DNA of 64,000 nucleotides from Runella sp. SP2 (GTDB lineage Bacteria > Bacteroidota > Bacteroidia > Cytophagales > Spirosomataceae): assembly GCF_003711225.1 (NCBI RefSeq), contig NZ_CP031030.1, positions 4,216,001-4,280,000 on the forward strand, written 5' to 3'. The position numbers and the translations under genes were made by a program. Position 1 is the first letter of the stretch. Each line of letters starts with the position of its first letter. A model generated the notes under the pieces. The model did no database searches, was not told the DNA's origin, and saw only the letters and a program-made list of their open reading frames with translations. Below are positions 34,906-43,557 of the stretch, in pieces.

Positions 34906-36411
34906 ATGAAAAAACTCCTTTTCCTAACCCTTTCTTGCTATTGTTTAAATCACTCATTCGCCCAATTCCCCTCCGAAATCGTTGATTTCAAAGCCCATAC
35001 CCAAAACCCCGTTTTTGAAGGAACAGGCAAAAAAACGTGGGACGAAAAAATCCGCGAACGGGGATACATCCTGCGCGAAGGGAATACCTATCACCTTTGG
35101 TACACAGGCTATAAAAACGAGCCTAAGTCCACCAAATACCTTGGCTATGCCTCGTCCTCGGACGGGATTCACTGGAAGCGTCATCCTCAAAATCCTATTT
35201 ATAGGTTGGATTGGGTCGAAGATATGTCGGTGGTGAAAGTCAATGGCGTTTATTACATGTTTGCCGAAGGCCGCGACGACGTCGCCCATTTGCTTACGTC
35301 CACCGACCGTATTCACTGGAAAGAAAAAGGCAATTTGGACATTCGCAAAACCGACGGAACCCCCATCAGCCAAGGGGCTTACGGGACGCCTGCGATTTGG
35401 TACGAAAACAAAACGTGGTATCTTTTTTATGAACGCGCCGACTTAGGAATTTGGCTCGCGACCTCCCGCGATTTGAAAATTTGGAAGAACGTTCAAGACG
35501 AACCTGTCATTGCTTTAGGCCCTGATGGCTACGACAAATTTGCGGTAGCGATGAACCAAGTCATCAAATACCAAGGGAAATATTACGGTTATTATCACGC
35601 ATCGGCCTTTAAGGATTGGCGCGAATGGAGCACCAACGTGGCCGTCTCTAACGACCTCATTCACTGGACAAAATACGACCGCAACCCTATTTTCGGAAGT
35701 GACAAATCGAGCGGGATGGTGGTAAACGATGGCAAACAATTCCGCCTATATACCATGCACCCATCGGTACAGTTGCACACCCCAAGTCCATGGGAATGGC
35801 TGTTTAATGGCACATCAACCCAAAGCTGGACTTCGGCCAAAAGCGACCAGTTTCCCAAAGAAGGCTGGGCCATCGAAAACAACGAATTAGTGGTCAACAA
35901 AGGCCGAGGCGAAAGCAAAGCAGTGGTGCGGGGAGGAGATATTATTACGAAGAAAACCTACACTCAGTTTGATTTAGAATTTGAGTTTAAACTCGCCCCT
36001 GGCGCCAATACGGGGCTTAAATATTTTGTCAAAAAATACCCCAACGGCTCCCTTCTAGGGCCAGAATATCAGTTGATTGACGATTTGGGTAACAAAGACA
36101 TTGCCAACGATACCAACGACAAACGACGTACGGCGAGTTTGTATGAATTGATGGAACCCAATTCGCGCCAGCAAAAACCCATCGGGGAATGGAACCGTGG
36201 ACGGATTCGGGTAGAGGGCAAACGCGTAACGCACTGGCTCAACGGCGTGAAAGTGGTCGAATATACCATTGGAAGTCCTGAGTTTGAGCGGGCGAAGGCA
36301 ACGAGTAAGTTTAAGGATGTGATGGATTTTGGAATGCCTGGGGGGCATATTCTCCTTCAAGACCACGGCGACGAAGCTGCTTTCCGAAATATTCGGATTC
36401 GGGAGTTGTAG
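34906..36411 (+). CDS. Secreted five-bladed beta-propeller hydrolase fused to a DUF1080 (3-keto-disaccharide hydrolase-like) domain
   Basis: 501 residues with a signal peptide ending HSFAQ. Residues about 25-300 form a GH43/GH32/GH130-type five-bladed propeller (repeated YLGYASSSDGIHWKRH, LTSTDRIHWKE, WLATSRDLKIWKN, VAVSNDLIHWTKY). Residues about 315-501 form the DUF1080 jelly-roll (LFNGTSTQSWTSAKSDQFP, YTQFDLEFEFKLAPGANTG, GEWNRGRIRVEGKRVTHWL), known from 3-keto-glycoside hydrolases and lectin-like modules. The fusion suggests an enzyme acting on a polymer or glycoside outside the cell. The precise substrate is not readable. It has no hairpin terminator of its own. Confidence 0.87.
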   Translation: MKKLLFLTLSCYCLNHSFAQFPSEIVDFKAHTQNPVFEGTGKKTWDEKIRERGYILREGNTYHLWYTGYKNEPKSTKYLGYASSSDGIHWKRHPQNPIYRLDWVEDMSVVKVNGVYYMFAEGRDDVAHLLTSTDRIHWKEKGNLDIRKTDGTPISQGAYGTPAIWYENKTWYLFYERADLGIWLATSRDLKIWKNVQDEPVIALGPDGYDKFAVAMNQVIKYQGKYYGYYHASAFKDWREWSTNVAVSNDLIHWTKYDRNPIFGSDKSSGMVVNDGKQFRLYTMHPSVQLHTPSPWEWLFNGTSTQSWTSAKSDQFPKEGWAIENNELVVNKGRGESKAVVRGGDIITKKTYTQFDLEFEFKLAPGANTGLKYFVKKYPNGSLLGPEYQLIDDLGNKDIANDTNDKRRTASLYELMEPNSRQQKPIGEWNRGRIRVEGKRVTHWLNGVKVVEYTIGSPEFERAKATSKFKDVMDFGMPGGHILLQDHGDEAAFRNIRIREL

Positions 36412-36514
36412 TTTTTTTTAGCTAATTTTTGCAACCATATAAGATAGGCTGTACAGAATTTGTATAAAAAATCCCTCACTTTTGTGGCGGCAACCAACAA
36501 AACAGTGAGAGATT
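36412..36514. other. Intergenic region at the left edge of a possible inserted cassette
   Basis: AT-rich DNA with a weak hairpin (CTCAC...GTGAG arms, about 36474-36511) and no terminator for the upstream plus-strand gene. It precedes a small orphan ORF at 36515. Confidence 0.35.
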
Positions 36515-36682
36515 AATGTCGTTAGACAAATACAAACTCATAGACACTCAGCAAAGTAGTCAGTATTGGAAAGCTAAATATAGCCAAAAGCAGTGTAAGA
36601 CTTCTTCATTGAAAGAAGCCATGGAGGCTATTGGGAGTCTTTGGTTGGAGTCGCATCTACCAAACTTGGTTTGCCGTAAGTG
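36515..36682 (+). CDS. Short orphan ORF, possible remnant of a truncated gene
   Basis: Fifty-five codons beginning MSLDKYKLIDTQQSSQYW, with GAG six bases before the ATG, ending inside the 3' end of the convergent DUF418 gene. I do not recognise it. It is short, lies at the junction of two regions of different character and may be the 5' remnant of a gene cut by an insertion or deletion, perhaps of an insertion sequence. It may also be chance. Confidence 0.25.
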
Positions 36683-37833
36683 ATGCGGTTGTACAACCAT
36701 TCAATGGGGCCTTGGCCGTATTTTGCAAGCCAAAGAAAACTTAATAACACCTCCAGTGCGTAAATGACTACCCCTACTCCAAGCAATTCTGGTAGGGTCA
36801 GTCGGTCAGTCGGCCCTAATCCATGCCCATAAAAAAAGAGCGTACACAGCAGGGGTTGGAGCAAATAATTACTTAATCCTGCTTGGCCTACTCCGCCAAG
36901 TAAACGTGACCATCCTACCGGTTTTAGGTACCCATTCAAGCCTATCTCCAGTAAATAAACCAGTGTGACCAGCAGCGTTCCCAAGAAGCCAGAGAGGATT
37001 ATCAATGGCCGTCGGTACGGGAGAATATCTATGGGAAGGCTCACTAACTCTAGCTCCAGCAACACCGAAAAGCTTTTGATGATAAAAGCGATGGGAAAGA
37101 GCAGTACCATGAGCAGGGAAAATCGAACCTTGATTTGGCTCAATCTGTATGCAATATCTAGTTTACTCGCCATCAAACCCGCTAGCAGCATGATTTCCTT
37201 CAGTAAAAAAGCAACCGAATAATGCCCAAGTTCCAGTTGACAATGCAGGCGTATTGCAGTGAATTGAGTTCTCATCAACACCCAGACTGATTTAACAGGC
37301 TTTAGATGGAGTATCTCCTGCGGTGCAGTCTTGAGGGGAATCAGCGATAGACCCAGAGGGATGAACAGAGCCAAAAATGTCAGCCCCACAATCCAATTGC
37401 GTAAACTTGTGAGGGATTGTTTCTGAAAATAAAGAAGCGTATAACCCAATAATGCATAGGTCAGGAGCTCATTGCCAAACCAGAACAACAGGCTATGTAC
37501 CAACCCTAAACCCAACAAAAAAGTCAGCCGATGCTTCGCCGACCGATGGGCATTCAGTCCGTTCTCGGTATCGGTTTGCCATTGTAGGTTAAACCACAAC
37601 CCTGCCACTACCCCTACCATCAGCTCAAACTGGCCCTTGATGAAAAGCGACAGAAAGAAAGCCACGGGTACATAGGAACCGGACTGATCTAGGTTCAGCC
37701 AGTGAGAGCTATGCCAGGGGCTCACTAACCCATAAGTCTGTATATTCATCAGCAAGACGCCCAGCAGGGCTATCCCGCCCATCACTTGCAGGTGATGAAT
37801 AGTGGGGGTAAATCGGTTCATGAAGAATTTCAT
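36628..37833 (-). CDS. DUF418/YeiB-family membrane protein
   Basis: About 401 residues from the ATG at 37833 (an upstream TTG at 37851 is possible). Ten or so hydrophobic segments. The N-terminal VMGGIALLGVLLMNIQ resembles the GIAxLGILxxN motif of DUF418 proteins, and the C-terminus WLAKYGQGPIEWLYNRITYG matches their W-x-x-x-GPxEWLxRxxTYG end. The family is related to membrane acyltransferases, but no reaction is established. It is the last gene of a minus-strand cassette, 73 bp after the T9SS protein gene. Confidence 0.85.
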   Translation of the reverse strand: MKFFMNRFTPTIHHLQVMGGIALLGVLLMNIQTYGLVSPWHSSHWLNLDQSGSYVPVAFFLSLFIKGQFELMVGVVAGLWFNLQWQTDTENGLNAHRSAKHRLTFLLGLGLVHSLLFWFGNELLTYALLGYTLLYFQKQSLTSLRNWIVGLTFLALFIPLGLSLIPLKTAPQEILHLKPVKSVWVLMRTQFTAIRLHCQLELGHYSVAFLLKEIMLLAGLMASKLDIAYRLSQIKVRFSLLMVLLFPIAFIIKSFSVLLELELVSLPIDILPYRRPLIILSGFLGTLLVTLVYLLEIGLNGYLKPVGWSRLLGGVGQAGLSNYLLQPLLCTLFFYGHGLGPTDRLTLPELLGVGVVIYALEVLLSFLWLAKYGQGPIEWLYNRITYGKPSLVDATPTKDSQ

Positions 37834-37906
37834 CAATGGAGAAAAACGCAATCTGACGAATACAAAGCGGTTGATTCCTGCAGTGTATCCGTCAGATCGG
37901 ATTTGG

Positions 37907-40900
37907 TTACTGGACTTTCAGCAACTTGACCGTTTTCCATTGACTGGGGGTGCTCACCCGCAGTACAAATGTACCGGTTGATTGACCAGCCAATGACAAC
38001 TGATACCGTTGACCAAATGGTTGCCCCTGCTCTTGTTTATCCTCCAGCAAATGTCCCTGCAAATCGGTTATCTGTAACCGCACCGGCTGCTCCCCAGCCC
38101 CTTCCACCAACACATTCACCATATCTCCCTCAATGGGATTGCCTAGTACGGTGACTTTGAGTTCACTGCTTGGCTCCGCCGATCTTGGCTCTGCAGACGC
38201 CACACGACCTTTCGGGGAAGGCGGTGAGTAGGGCGAAGGAGGCGAGTAAGGAGAAGGCGGGTAAATCGGCTCAGACCCATAGATACGAACCCCATCCAGA
38301 TACACTGTTATTTTGTCATTCTCCTGCATGGTGTTGAAAGCTTTGTAAGAATGATCATCCTCCTGATTGAATAGACTCCCATCCGTTTTGGTCAATCGGT
38401 ACTGAATATCCCCTGTGTTGCTCAAAGCATCTAACTGACCTAAGCCCGCATCGAAGCTCAACTCCAGGTAGCTGTCGGCTTTCAGGGGTGGAGTAGCTAT
38501 TCTAACCAGTCGGCTACTGACATTGGCATTGCCCAACCAAGCGTAGTCCAAGGCAAAGTTGAGTGCCGCCGGGCTGTCGGCCGTCAGCCAGTAAACCACT
38601 GTCATTTTTTGGAAAGAGATAGGTACGTTGCCCTCGTTAAAGACTTTCACGGAGGTAGCGATGGTATTGGTTGCGGCGGAACTGCGGTTTTGTGAGGTTA
38701 CTCGCAGTTTTCGCAGGGGACTGGCCGTTTGAGGCTCGGTGCCCCAGATGAGCCTACCGTTCTGATAAAGGGTAATCTTATCGGTTTTGGTATAGTCGGC
38801 GGTTTTGGCATACGAATAATCGTCGGCTTCGTTGAGGTAGGTGTTATTCTGCTTGGCAATGCCCGTTTGAATGGCTCCCGAGTTAGCCCCGGCAGCCAGA
38901 GCTCCAGCGGCAGCATCAAAGGAGTATTCAATGTAGCCTAGGGCTCCCTGACGGGGAGAAGGCAGGGGCACATACTTCATTTTTACCTTATCCGTACCCA
39001 ATTGCGCCCCATAGACCGAGAGGTTGGTCACTGGTGCAAAGTCTTCGATGGTCAGCCAATATCGAACGGTGATGTCACGGTAAGCAATGGGTGAGGTGCC
39101 TTCGTTGTTGAGTTGGAGGTAGGGTTTGATAAGGTTGTTGGCCGGCTGATTAGCATCGCCATCCAAATGAGATACGCTCATTTTGGCAGGCCCTGGTGTA
39201 CAGCTGCCCGTGACGGTCACGGAAGCGGTGGCCGTACAACCGCCAGAGGTAGTGACAGTGACCGAATACGTTCCCGCTTGAGTGACGGTTGCGGTATTGC
39301 CTCCGTTGATCTGGGTAGCTCCTGCACTGAAGGAGTAGATTGCACCGCTAATGGCGCTGGCCGTCAGGGTTACGGTCTGGTTCTGGCACGAAATCTCCCC
39401 ACCAGCCGTCAGGTTGACATTTACTTTAGGCGATAAGCTTAATTGGTAAGGCTGTGACGTAATGGTATTACAACTACCTACCACATCAACGGTATATAAG
39501 CCCGTATCGGCCAATGTGACATTAGTTAGTAGTAAGCTGGGACTGTTGGTTGAAAGAAGTTGGCCTCCTTTTTTCCACTCGTATCGCACGATATTGCCAG
39601 TGGCTTCCACAGAGATGGTTACGGTAGCACCTTCACAAGTAGTCGTCTGATCACTTGGTTGCTTAGTGATTGACACTGGAGTTGAGGGAGTACTCTGATA
39701 TTCATAAGCGCCCATATCTACGGTTCCATTATGGATACGCGGATTACCCTCCAAATCGGTGGTAATGCCATTCAAACCAGCGACCGAGTTCAAACCAGCA
39801 TTTAAGGCAGGTGAACAACTGGTTAGTTGAGTGGTAGCCGTACTAAAAAAGGGTGAAGTCGTCGTGGTTAGGTTCCCTAGACCATTGGTATAGCCCGTCA
39901 TTGATGGGCTAAAGAGGCTGTAATTGACATTGAAACTAACAGTAGGTGAACCGTTTCCGGCTATCTCACCAGTACCGTTGTTGAAGAATACACAGTTAGT
40001 GAGCTGCGTATTGCTACTACCCCGTGCATTCGATCGGCTGAAAATAACTCCGCTTAGTGAGGTGTTCCCCTGAAAAGAGCAATTGGTAATTTGTGGGTTA
40101 CTAATGCCACCCAAAGCGAGATTCATGATCGCCCCACCATTATTACCAGAGGAGTTATTTAGAAAGGAGCAGTTGATTAGCTGAGGATTGGTAGTCCCCG
40201 GGGCTTCGCTATCATTGAGCACAGCCCCCCCTCCAATAATACCGGCCGTATTAGACTCAAATAAACAATTGATGATTAGTGGACTACTGTTACCACTACC
40301 ACTATTGCCCGCGTTCCAGATCGCACCGCCTCCTTGACTAGCCGAATTGTTCAGGAAAACACAGTTATCAATCTGGGGGTTAACGATTCCGCCTTTTCCG
40401 TCATTATAGATGGCACCTCCCCTCCGAGAAGCATTTCCCCGAAAATAACAGTTGCGAATAGTCGGATTACAAAACTGGCTATTACTACCCTTATTATACA
40501 TTCCACCTCCTAAATCCCAATTGCTACTACTGTTTTGTTCGGTAGCATTCCCTCCCGTAATGAAAAAGCCATCCAACACAGCAGAAGGAGTTAACCCCGG
40601 TGAGTTGCTGATCACATGGCAGCTGTTATTCGCCAGCGTCCCGTCGTTATCAATATCCCCCGAAAGTATCGTACCAGAGGGAGTCGTTGACCCGATTGTC
40701 GGGCGTTGGCTCAAAGCAGTTTCATTTCCTACAAATCCCCCATAGATTGCGATGTTGTTGCGCATAGAAAAGCTCAACATACGATCCCCAGTATTGGTGG
40801 GTTTGTAAATTCCACGGGCTACCCAGACTTGAGCACCACAGTTGGTGGCCGTATTGATGGCTATTTGCAGGGCAGTGCCCGCAAAAGCATTGCTCCAGCT

Positions 40901-42829
40901 GGAGCCGTCCTGTAATCCAGCCCCGTTCTGGGTAACGTATATCACCGCTCCACACGGAATGACTTGGGTAATAACCAGGGTGTACTCGGCACTTACCCCC
41001 GAACAACCGACCGCATCGGTGGCCTGAACCGTGATTGTAAACCGACCTACCTGTGTTGGTGTGCCCGACAAAACACCATTGCTCGACAGGGTGAGTCCCG
41101 AAGGTAGAATACCGCTGGCTAGACTAAATCGATAAGCACTACTGCTGCCACTTGCGGTGAATGCTTGGCTAAAAACATTACCTGTTGTAGTGGTAGCGGT
41201 GAGTGGATTAGTCACATTAATGACAGCGATGCTATTCGTAATGGTAATATTGGCCGAAGATGAACAACCTTTGGGAGCGGTGACTGCTACCGAATACGTT
41301 CCTGATTCGGTAATAACTATACTGTCACTGGTGGCACCAGTATTCCATCGGTAGGTAAATCCTTCTTCAGGACTACCTCCGCCAGCAGTAAGTGTAGAAG
41401 AAGGCGATAGACAAGTGAGTGTCGTAGTGGTTGCAGTAATCTGAGCTAGGGGTTGTCCACATTCTTCCAGTTTAACGACCCAGTAATCTAACTCAACTTT
41501 GTTGGCTTCGGATTTATCCCCTCCAATACCGGAGTTTGAATACCCTCCCAGTATGAAACCGCCCTCCTTAGCCCCAACCAATGAACTTAGTATATCCATG
41601 CCCGTTCCACCCAGGGTTCTATCCCATTGTCTATTCCCTGTTGCATCTATTTTGACCACCCAGTAGTCGGGTCCTCCTTTACTGGCTTCGGTTTTATCCC
41701 CACTGATGTTACTCGCGGATTCTCCACCCAGCAGAAAGCCCCCATCAGCGGTGGCAATCGCTGAACCTAGGTTATCATATCGGCCTCCTCCACATGTCCT
41801 GTCCCATTGTTTTGTGCCAGCGGCATCAATTTTGACCACCCAATAATCATTTACAAATGGACTAATATTGTTTTGCGTTTTATCCCCACTGATAGGTGAA
41901 TCTGAAGAACCTGCTAGCAGAAAGCCTCCATCGACAGTAGCAACTACAGACCTCAATTCATCCTCTAAATTTCCTCCCAGGGTTTTATCCCATTGTTTAG
42001 CGCCGGCGGCATCAATTTTGACCACCCAATAATCAGAACGACCTTGATTAGCTTGCGTTTTATCTCCTCCCTTGTCAGAACCAGAAACACCGCCCAGTAG
42101 AAAGCCACCATCGGTGGTGGAAACGACAGATCTAAAATTTTCACTTGAGGTTCCACCGAAGGTTTTATCCCATTGTTTCGTCCCAGCGGCATTGATTTTG
42201 ACTACCCAGTAATCACTTGCTCCTTTGTTAGCTTGTGTTTTATCACCCCCTATGTCGGAATAAGAAATACCTCCTAGCAGAAACCCCCCATCCGCTGTGG
42301 CAATCACGGAACTCAAATTTTCTATGCCTGCTCCGCCGAATGTCTTGTCCCATTGTTTCGTCCCGGTGGCATCTATTTTGACCACCCAGTAATCACCTTG
42401 CCCTTTGTAGGCTCCCGTTTTATTCCTATCTGGTTTAGATTCTGAAGAGCCCGCCAACAGAAAGCCGCCATCGGCAGTGGCAACCACCGAGCTCAAAAAG
42501 TCATTTGAAGTTCCGCCGAATGTCTTATCCCATTGTTTCGCCCCAGTGGCATTAAGCTTAACCACCCAGTAATCTGCTGCTTTACTGGCTTCGGTTTTAT
42601 CCCCCCCGATTTCAGAACTGGAATAGCCCGCTATCAAAAAACCGCCATCCGACGTAGCAACCATAGCGGTTAATACGTCATCTGATAGTCCACCCAGCGT
42701 CTTATTCCATGCTGTATAGAGCGGCGCCTGAGCTTGACTGCGCGGTAGAAGAAGCAGAATGAGTGCCCCAAAAAGATAACTCCTGCGTAATAGACGACGA
42801 ATATTCGCCGTTTGTAAAAAAGTTTCCAT
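37907..42829 (-). CDS. Very large multidomain T9SS-secreted surface protein with CBM3-like domains
   Basis: 1,640 residues from the ATG at 42829, which gives a signal peptide (SYLFGALILLLLPRSQAQ); an upstream in-frame start would add 36 unlikely residues. In order: seven repeats of about 55-60 residues marked by DYWVVKIDATGTKQWDKTFGG-like text (propeller-like), Ig-like domains with He_PIG features (LPSGLTLSSNGVLSGTP), a right-handed beta-helix (repeated NPQIDNCVFLNNSASQGGGA-like text), another Ig domain, two CBM3-like modules (DITVRYWLT; MTVVYWLTAD), a proline-rich YSPPSP linker, and a type IX sorting domain ending TFVLRVSTPSQWKTVKLLK. Probably an extracellular or surface-bound adhesin or carbohydrate-binding protein. 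No catalytic site is seen. Confidence 0.85.
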   Translation of the reverse strand: METFLQTANIRRLLRRSYLFGALILLLLPRSQAQAPLYTAWNKTLGGLSDDVLTAMVATSDGGFLIAGYSSSEIGGDKTEASKAADYWVVKLNATGAKQWDKTFGGTSNDFLSSVVATADGGFLLAGSSESKPDRNKTGAYKGQGDYWVVKIDATGTKQWDKTFGGAGIENLSSVIATADGGFLLGGISYSDIGGDKTQANKGASDYWVVKINAAGTKQWDKTFGGTSSENFRSVVSTTDGGFLLGGVSGSDKGGDKTQANQGRSDYWVVKIDAAGAKQWDKTLGGNLEDELRSVVATVDGGFLLAGSSDSPISGDKTQNNISPFVNDYWVVKIDAAGTKQWDRTCGGGRYDNLGSAIATADGGFLLGGESASNISGDKTEASKGGPDYWVVKIDATGNRQWDRTLGGTGMDILSSLVGAKEGGFILGGYSNSGIGGDKSEANKVELDYWVVKLEECGQPLAQITATTTTLTCLSPSSTLTAGGGSPEEGFTYRWNTGATSDSIVITESGTYSVAVTAPKGCSSSANITITNSIAVINVTNPLTATTTTGNVFSQAFTASGSSSAYRFSLASGILPSGLTLSSNGVLSGTPTQVGRFTITVQATDAVGCSGVSAEYTLVITQVIPCGAVIYVTQNGAGLQDGSSWSNAFAGTALQIAINTATNCGAQVWVARGIYKPTNTGDRMLSFSMRNNIAIYGGFVGNETALSQRPTIGSTTPSGTILSGDIDNDGTLANNSCHVISNSPGLTPSAVLDGFFITGGNATEQNSSSNWDLGGGMYNKGSNSQFCNPTIRNCYFRGNASRRGGAIYNDGKGGIVNPQIDNCVFLNNSASQGGGAIWNAGNSGSGNSSPLIINCLFESNTAGIIGGGAVLNDSEAPGTTNPQLINCSFLNNSSGNNGGAIMNLALGGISNPQITNCSFQGNTSLSGVIFSRSNARGSSNTQLTNCVFFNNGTGEIAGNGSPTVSFNVNYSLFSPSMTGYTNGLGNLTTTTSPFFSTATTQLTSCSPALNAGLNSVAGLNGITTDLEGNPRIHNGTVDMGAYEYQSTPSTPVSITKQPSDQTTTCEGATVTISVEATGNIVRYEWKKGGQLLSTNSPSLLLTNVTLADTGLYTVDVVGSCNTITSQPYQLSLSPKVNVNLTAGGEISCQNQTVTLTASAISGAIYSFSAGATQINGGNTATVTQAGTYSVTVTTSGGCTATASVTVTGSCTPGPAKMSVSHLDGDANQPANNLIKPYLQLNNEGTSPIAYRDITVRYWLTIEDFAPVTNLSVYGAQLGTDKVKMKYVPLPSPRQGALGYIEYSFDAAAGALAAGANSGAIQTGIAKQNNTYLNEADDYSYAKTADYTKTDKITLYQNGRLIWGTEPQTASPLRKLRVTSQNRSSAATNTIATSVKVFNEGNVPISFQKMTVVYWLTADSPAALNFALDYAWLGNANVSSRLVRIATPPLKADSYLELSFDAGLGQLDALSNTGDIQYRLTKTDGSLFNQEDDHSYKAFNTMQENDKITVYLDGVRIYGSEPIYPPSPYSPPSPYSPPSPKGRVASAEPRSAEPSSELKVTVLGNPIEGDMVNVLVEGAGEQPVRLQITDLQGHLLEDKQEQGQPFGQRYQLSLAGQSTGTFVLRVSTPSQWKTVKLLKVQ

Positions 42830-42964
42830 TATTTGATTTGATAAAAAAAGGTAGTTAATACAAATACGCCAACCAGTCTCACTCGACGTAATATCATCCA
42901 TGATACTACTGCAACGAAGTGTCTGATTGGAGTGCAAAACTAGCCCATGACCAGCCCCGACAGT

Positions 42965-43003
42965 TTGCCTGAAACGGCCAACTTACTTGCCTGAATCCGC
43001 CAA
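42965..43003 (-). promoter_or_regulatory. Pair of 17-bp direct repeats upstream of the T9SS gene
   Basis: TTGCCTGAAACGGCCAA (42965-42981) and TTGCCTGAATCCGCCAA (42987-43003) match at 15 of 17 positions and start 22 bp apart, two helical turns. They lie about 140-175 bp before the T9SS protein start codon, on the side facing the AraC-type regulator gene. They could be the binding sites of that regulator. Confidence 0.5.
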
Positions 43004-43089
43004 ATTGACCTTTTGGCCACTTCGGGACACGCCAAAATCAACTTATTTATAATAATAAGAATAAAAAATTAAATAAAAAGAAGATTAAC

Positions 43090-43557
43090 TTAAGACTTGT
43101 TTTGGGTAGCGCTATACGAAGATGGGGAAACCGCGAACTGCGATTTAAAGGATCGGGAGAAGTGGGGAAGACTTTCAAAGCCAGTTCGCTCGGCGGCTTC
43201 GGATACGGAAGCGCCTTGTTGTAATAGATTGGCTGCTTTCTGGAGTCGATAGGAACGGATCAGTTCGGCCGCATTCGTACCCGTTAATGTGCTTAATTTG
43301 CGATGAAGCGTGCGCGGACTGACGGCCAGTTCGTCGGCCAGTTGTTCAACGCTGAAGCTGGAGTTGGTCAGTTCGTTGTCCAGTACCCCGTAAAGTTTAA
43401 TCAGAAAAGGATCGTCGGCAGCGGTCTCGGCGACCGGTACGTTGGACTCAGCCAACTGGCCCATTCGCTGCTGCCAATGTTGACGCAACTGCTGCTGGTG
43501 GCGGAGTAAGTTACTGATTCGCAATTGTAGTTCCAACCCGTTAAAAGGCTTTGTCAA
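43090..43557 (-). pseudogene. C-terminal AraC output domain of a hybrid two-component regulator, separated by a frameshift
   Basis: This 155-residue frame begins TKPFNGLELQLRISNLL, which is the usual end of a response-regulator receiver domain. It continues with a complete AraC-type DNA-binding domain (FSVEQLADELAVSPRTLHRKL and ASVSEAAERTGFESLPHFSRSFK). It has no good start of its own (TTG at 43557) and directly continues the receiver domain of the adjoining frame, which ends early. Restoring one G in the GGGCC tract (43567-43571 on the plus strand) joins the two frames as SAGANDYLTKPF, the standard text of such proteins. Either the sequence has an error, or the gene is broken or phase-variable. 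Confidence 0.85.
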
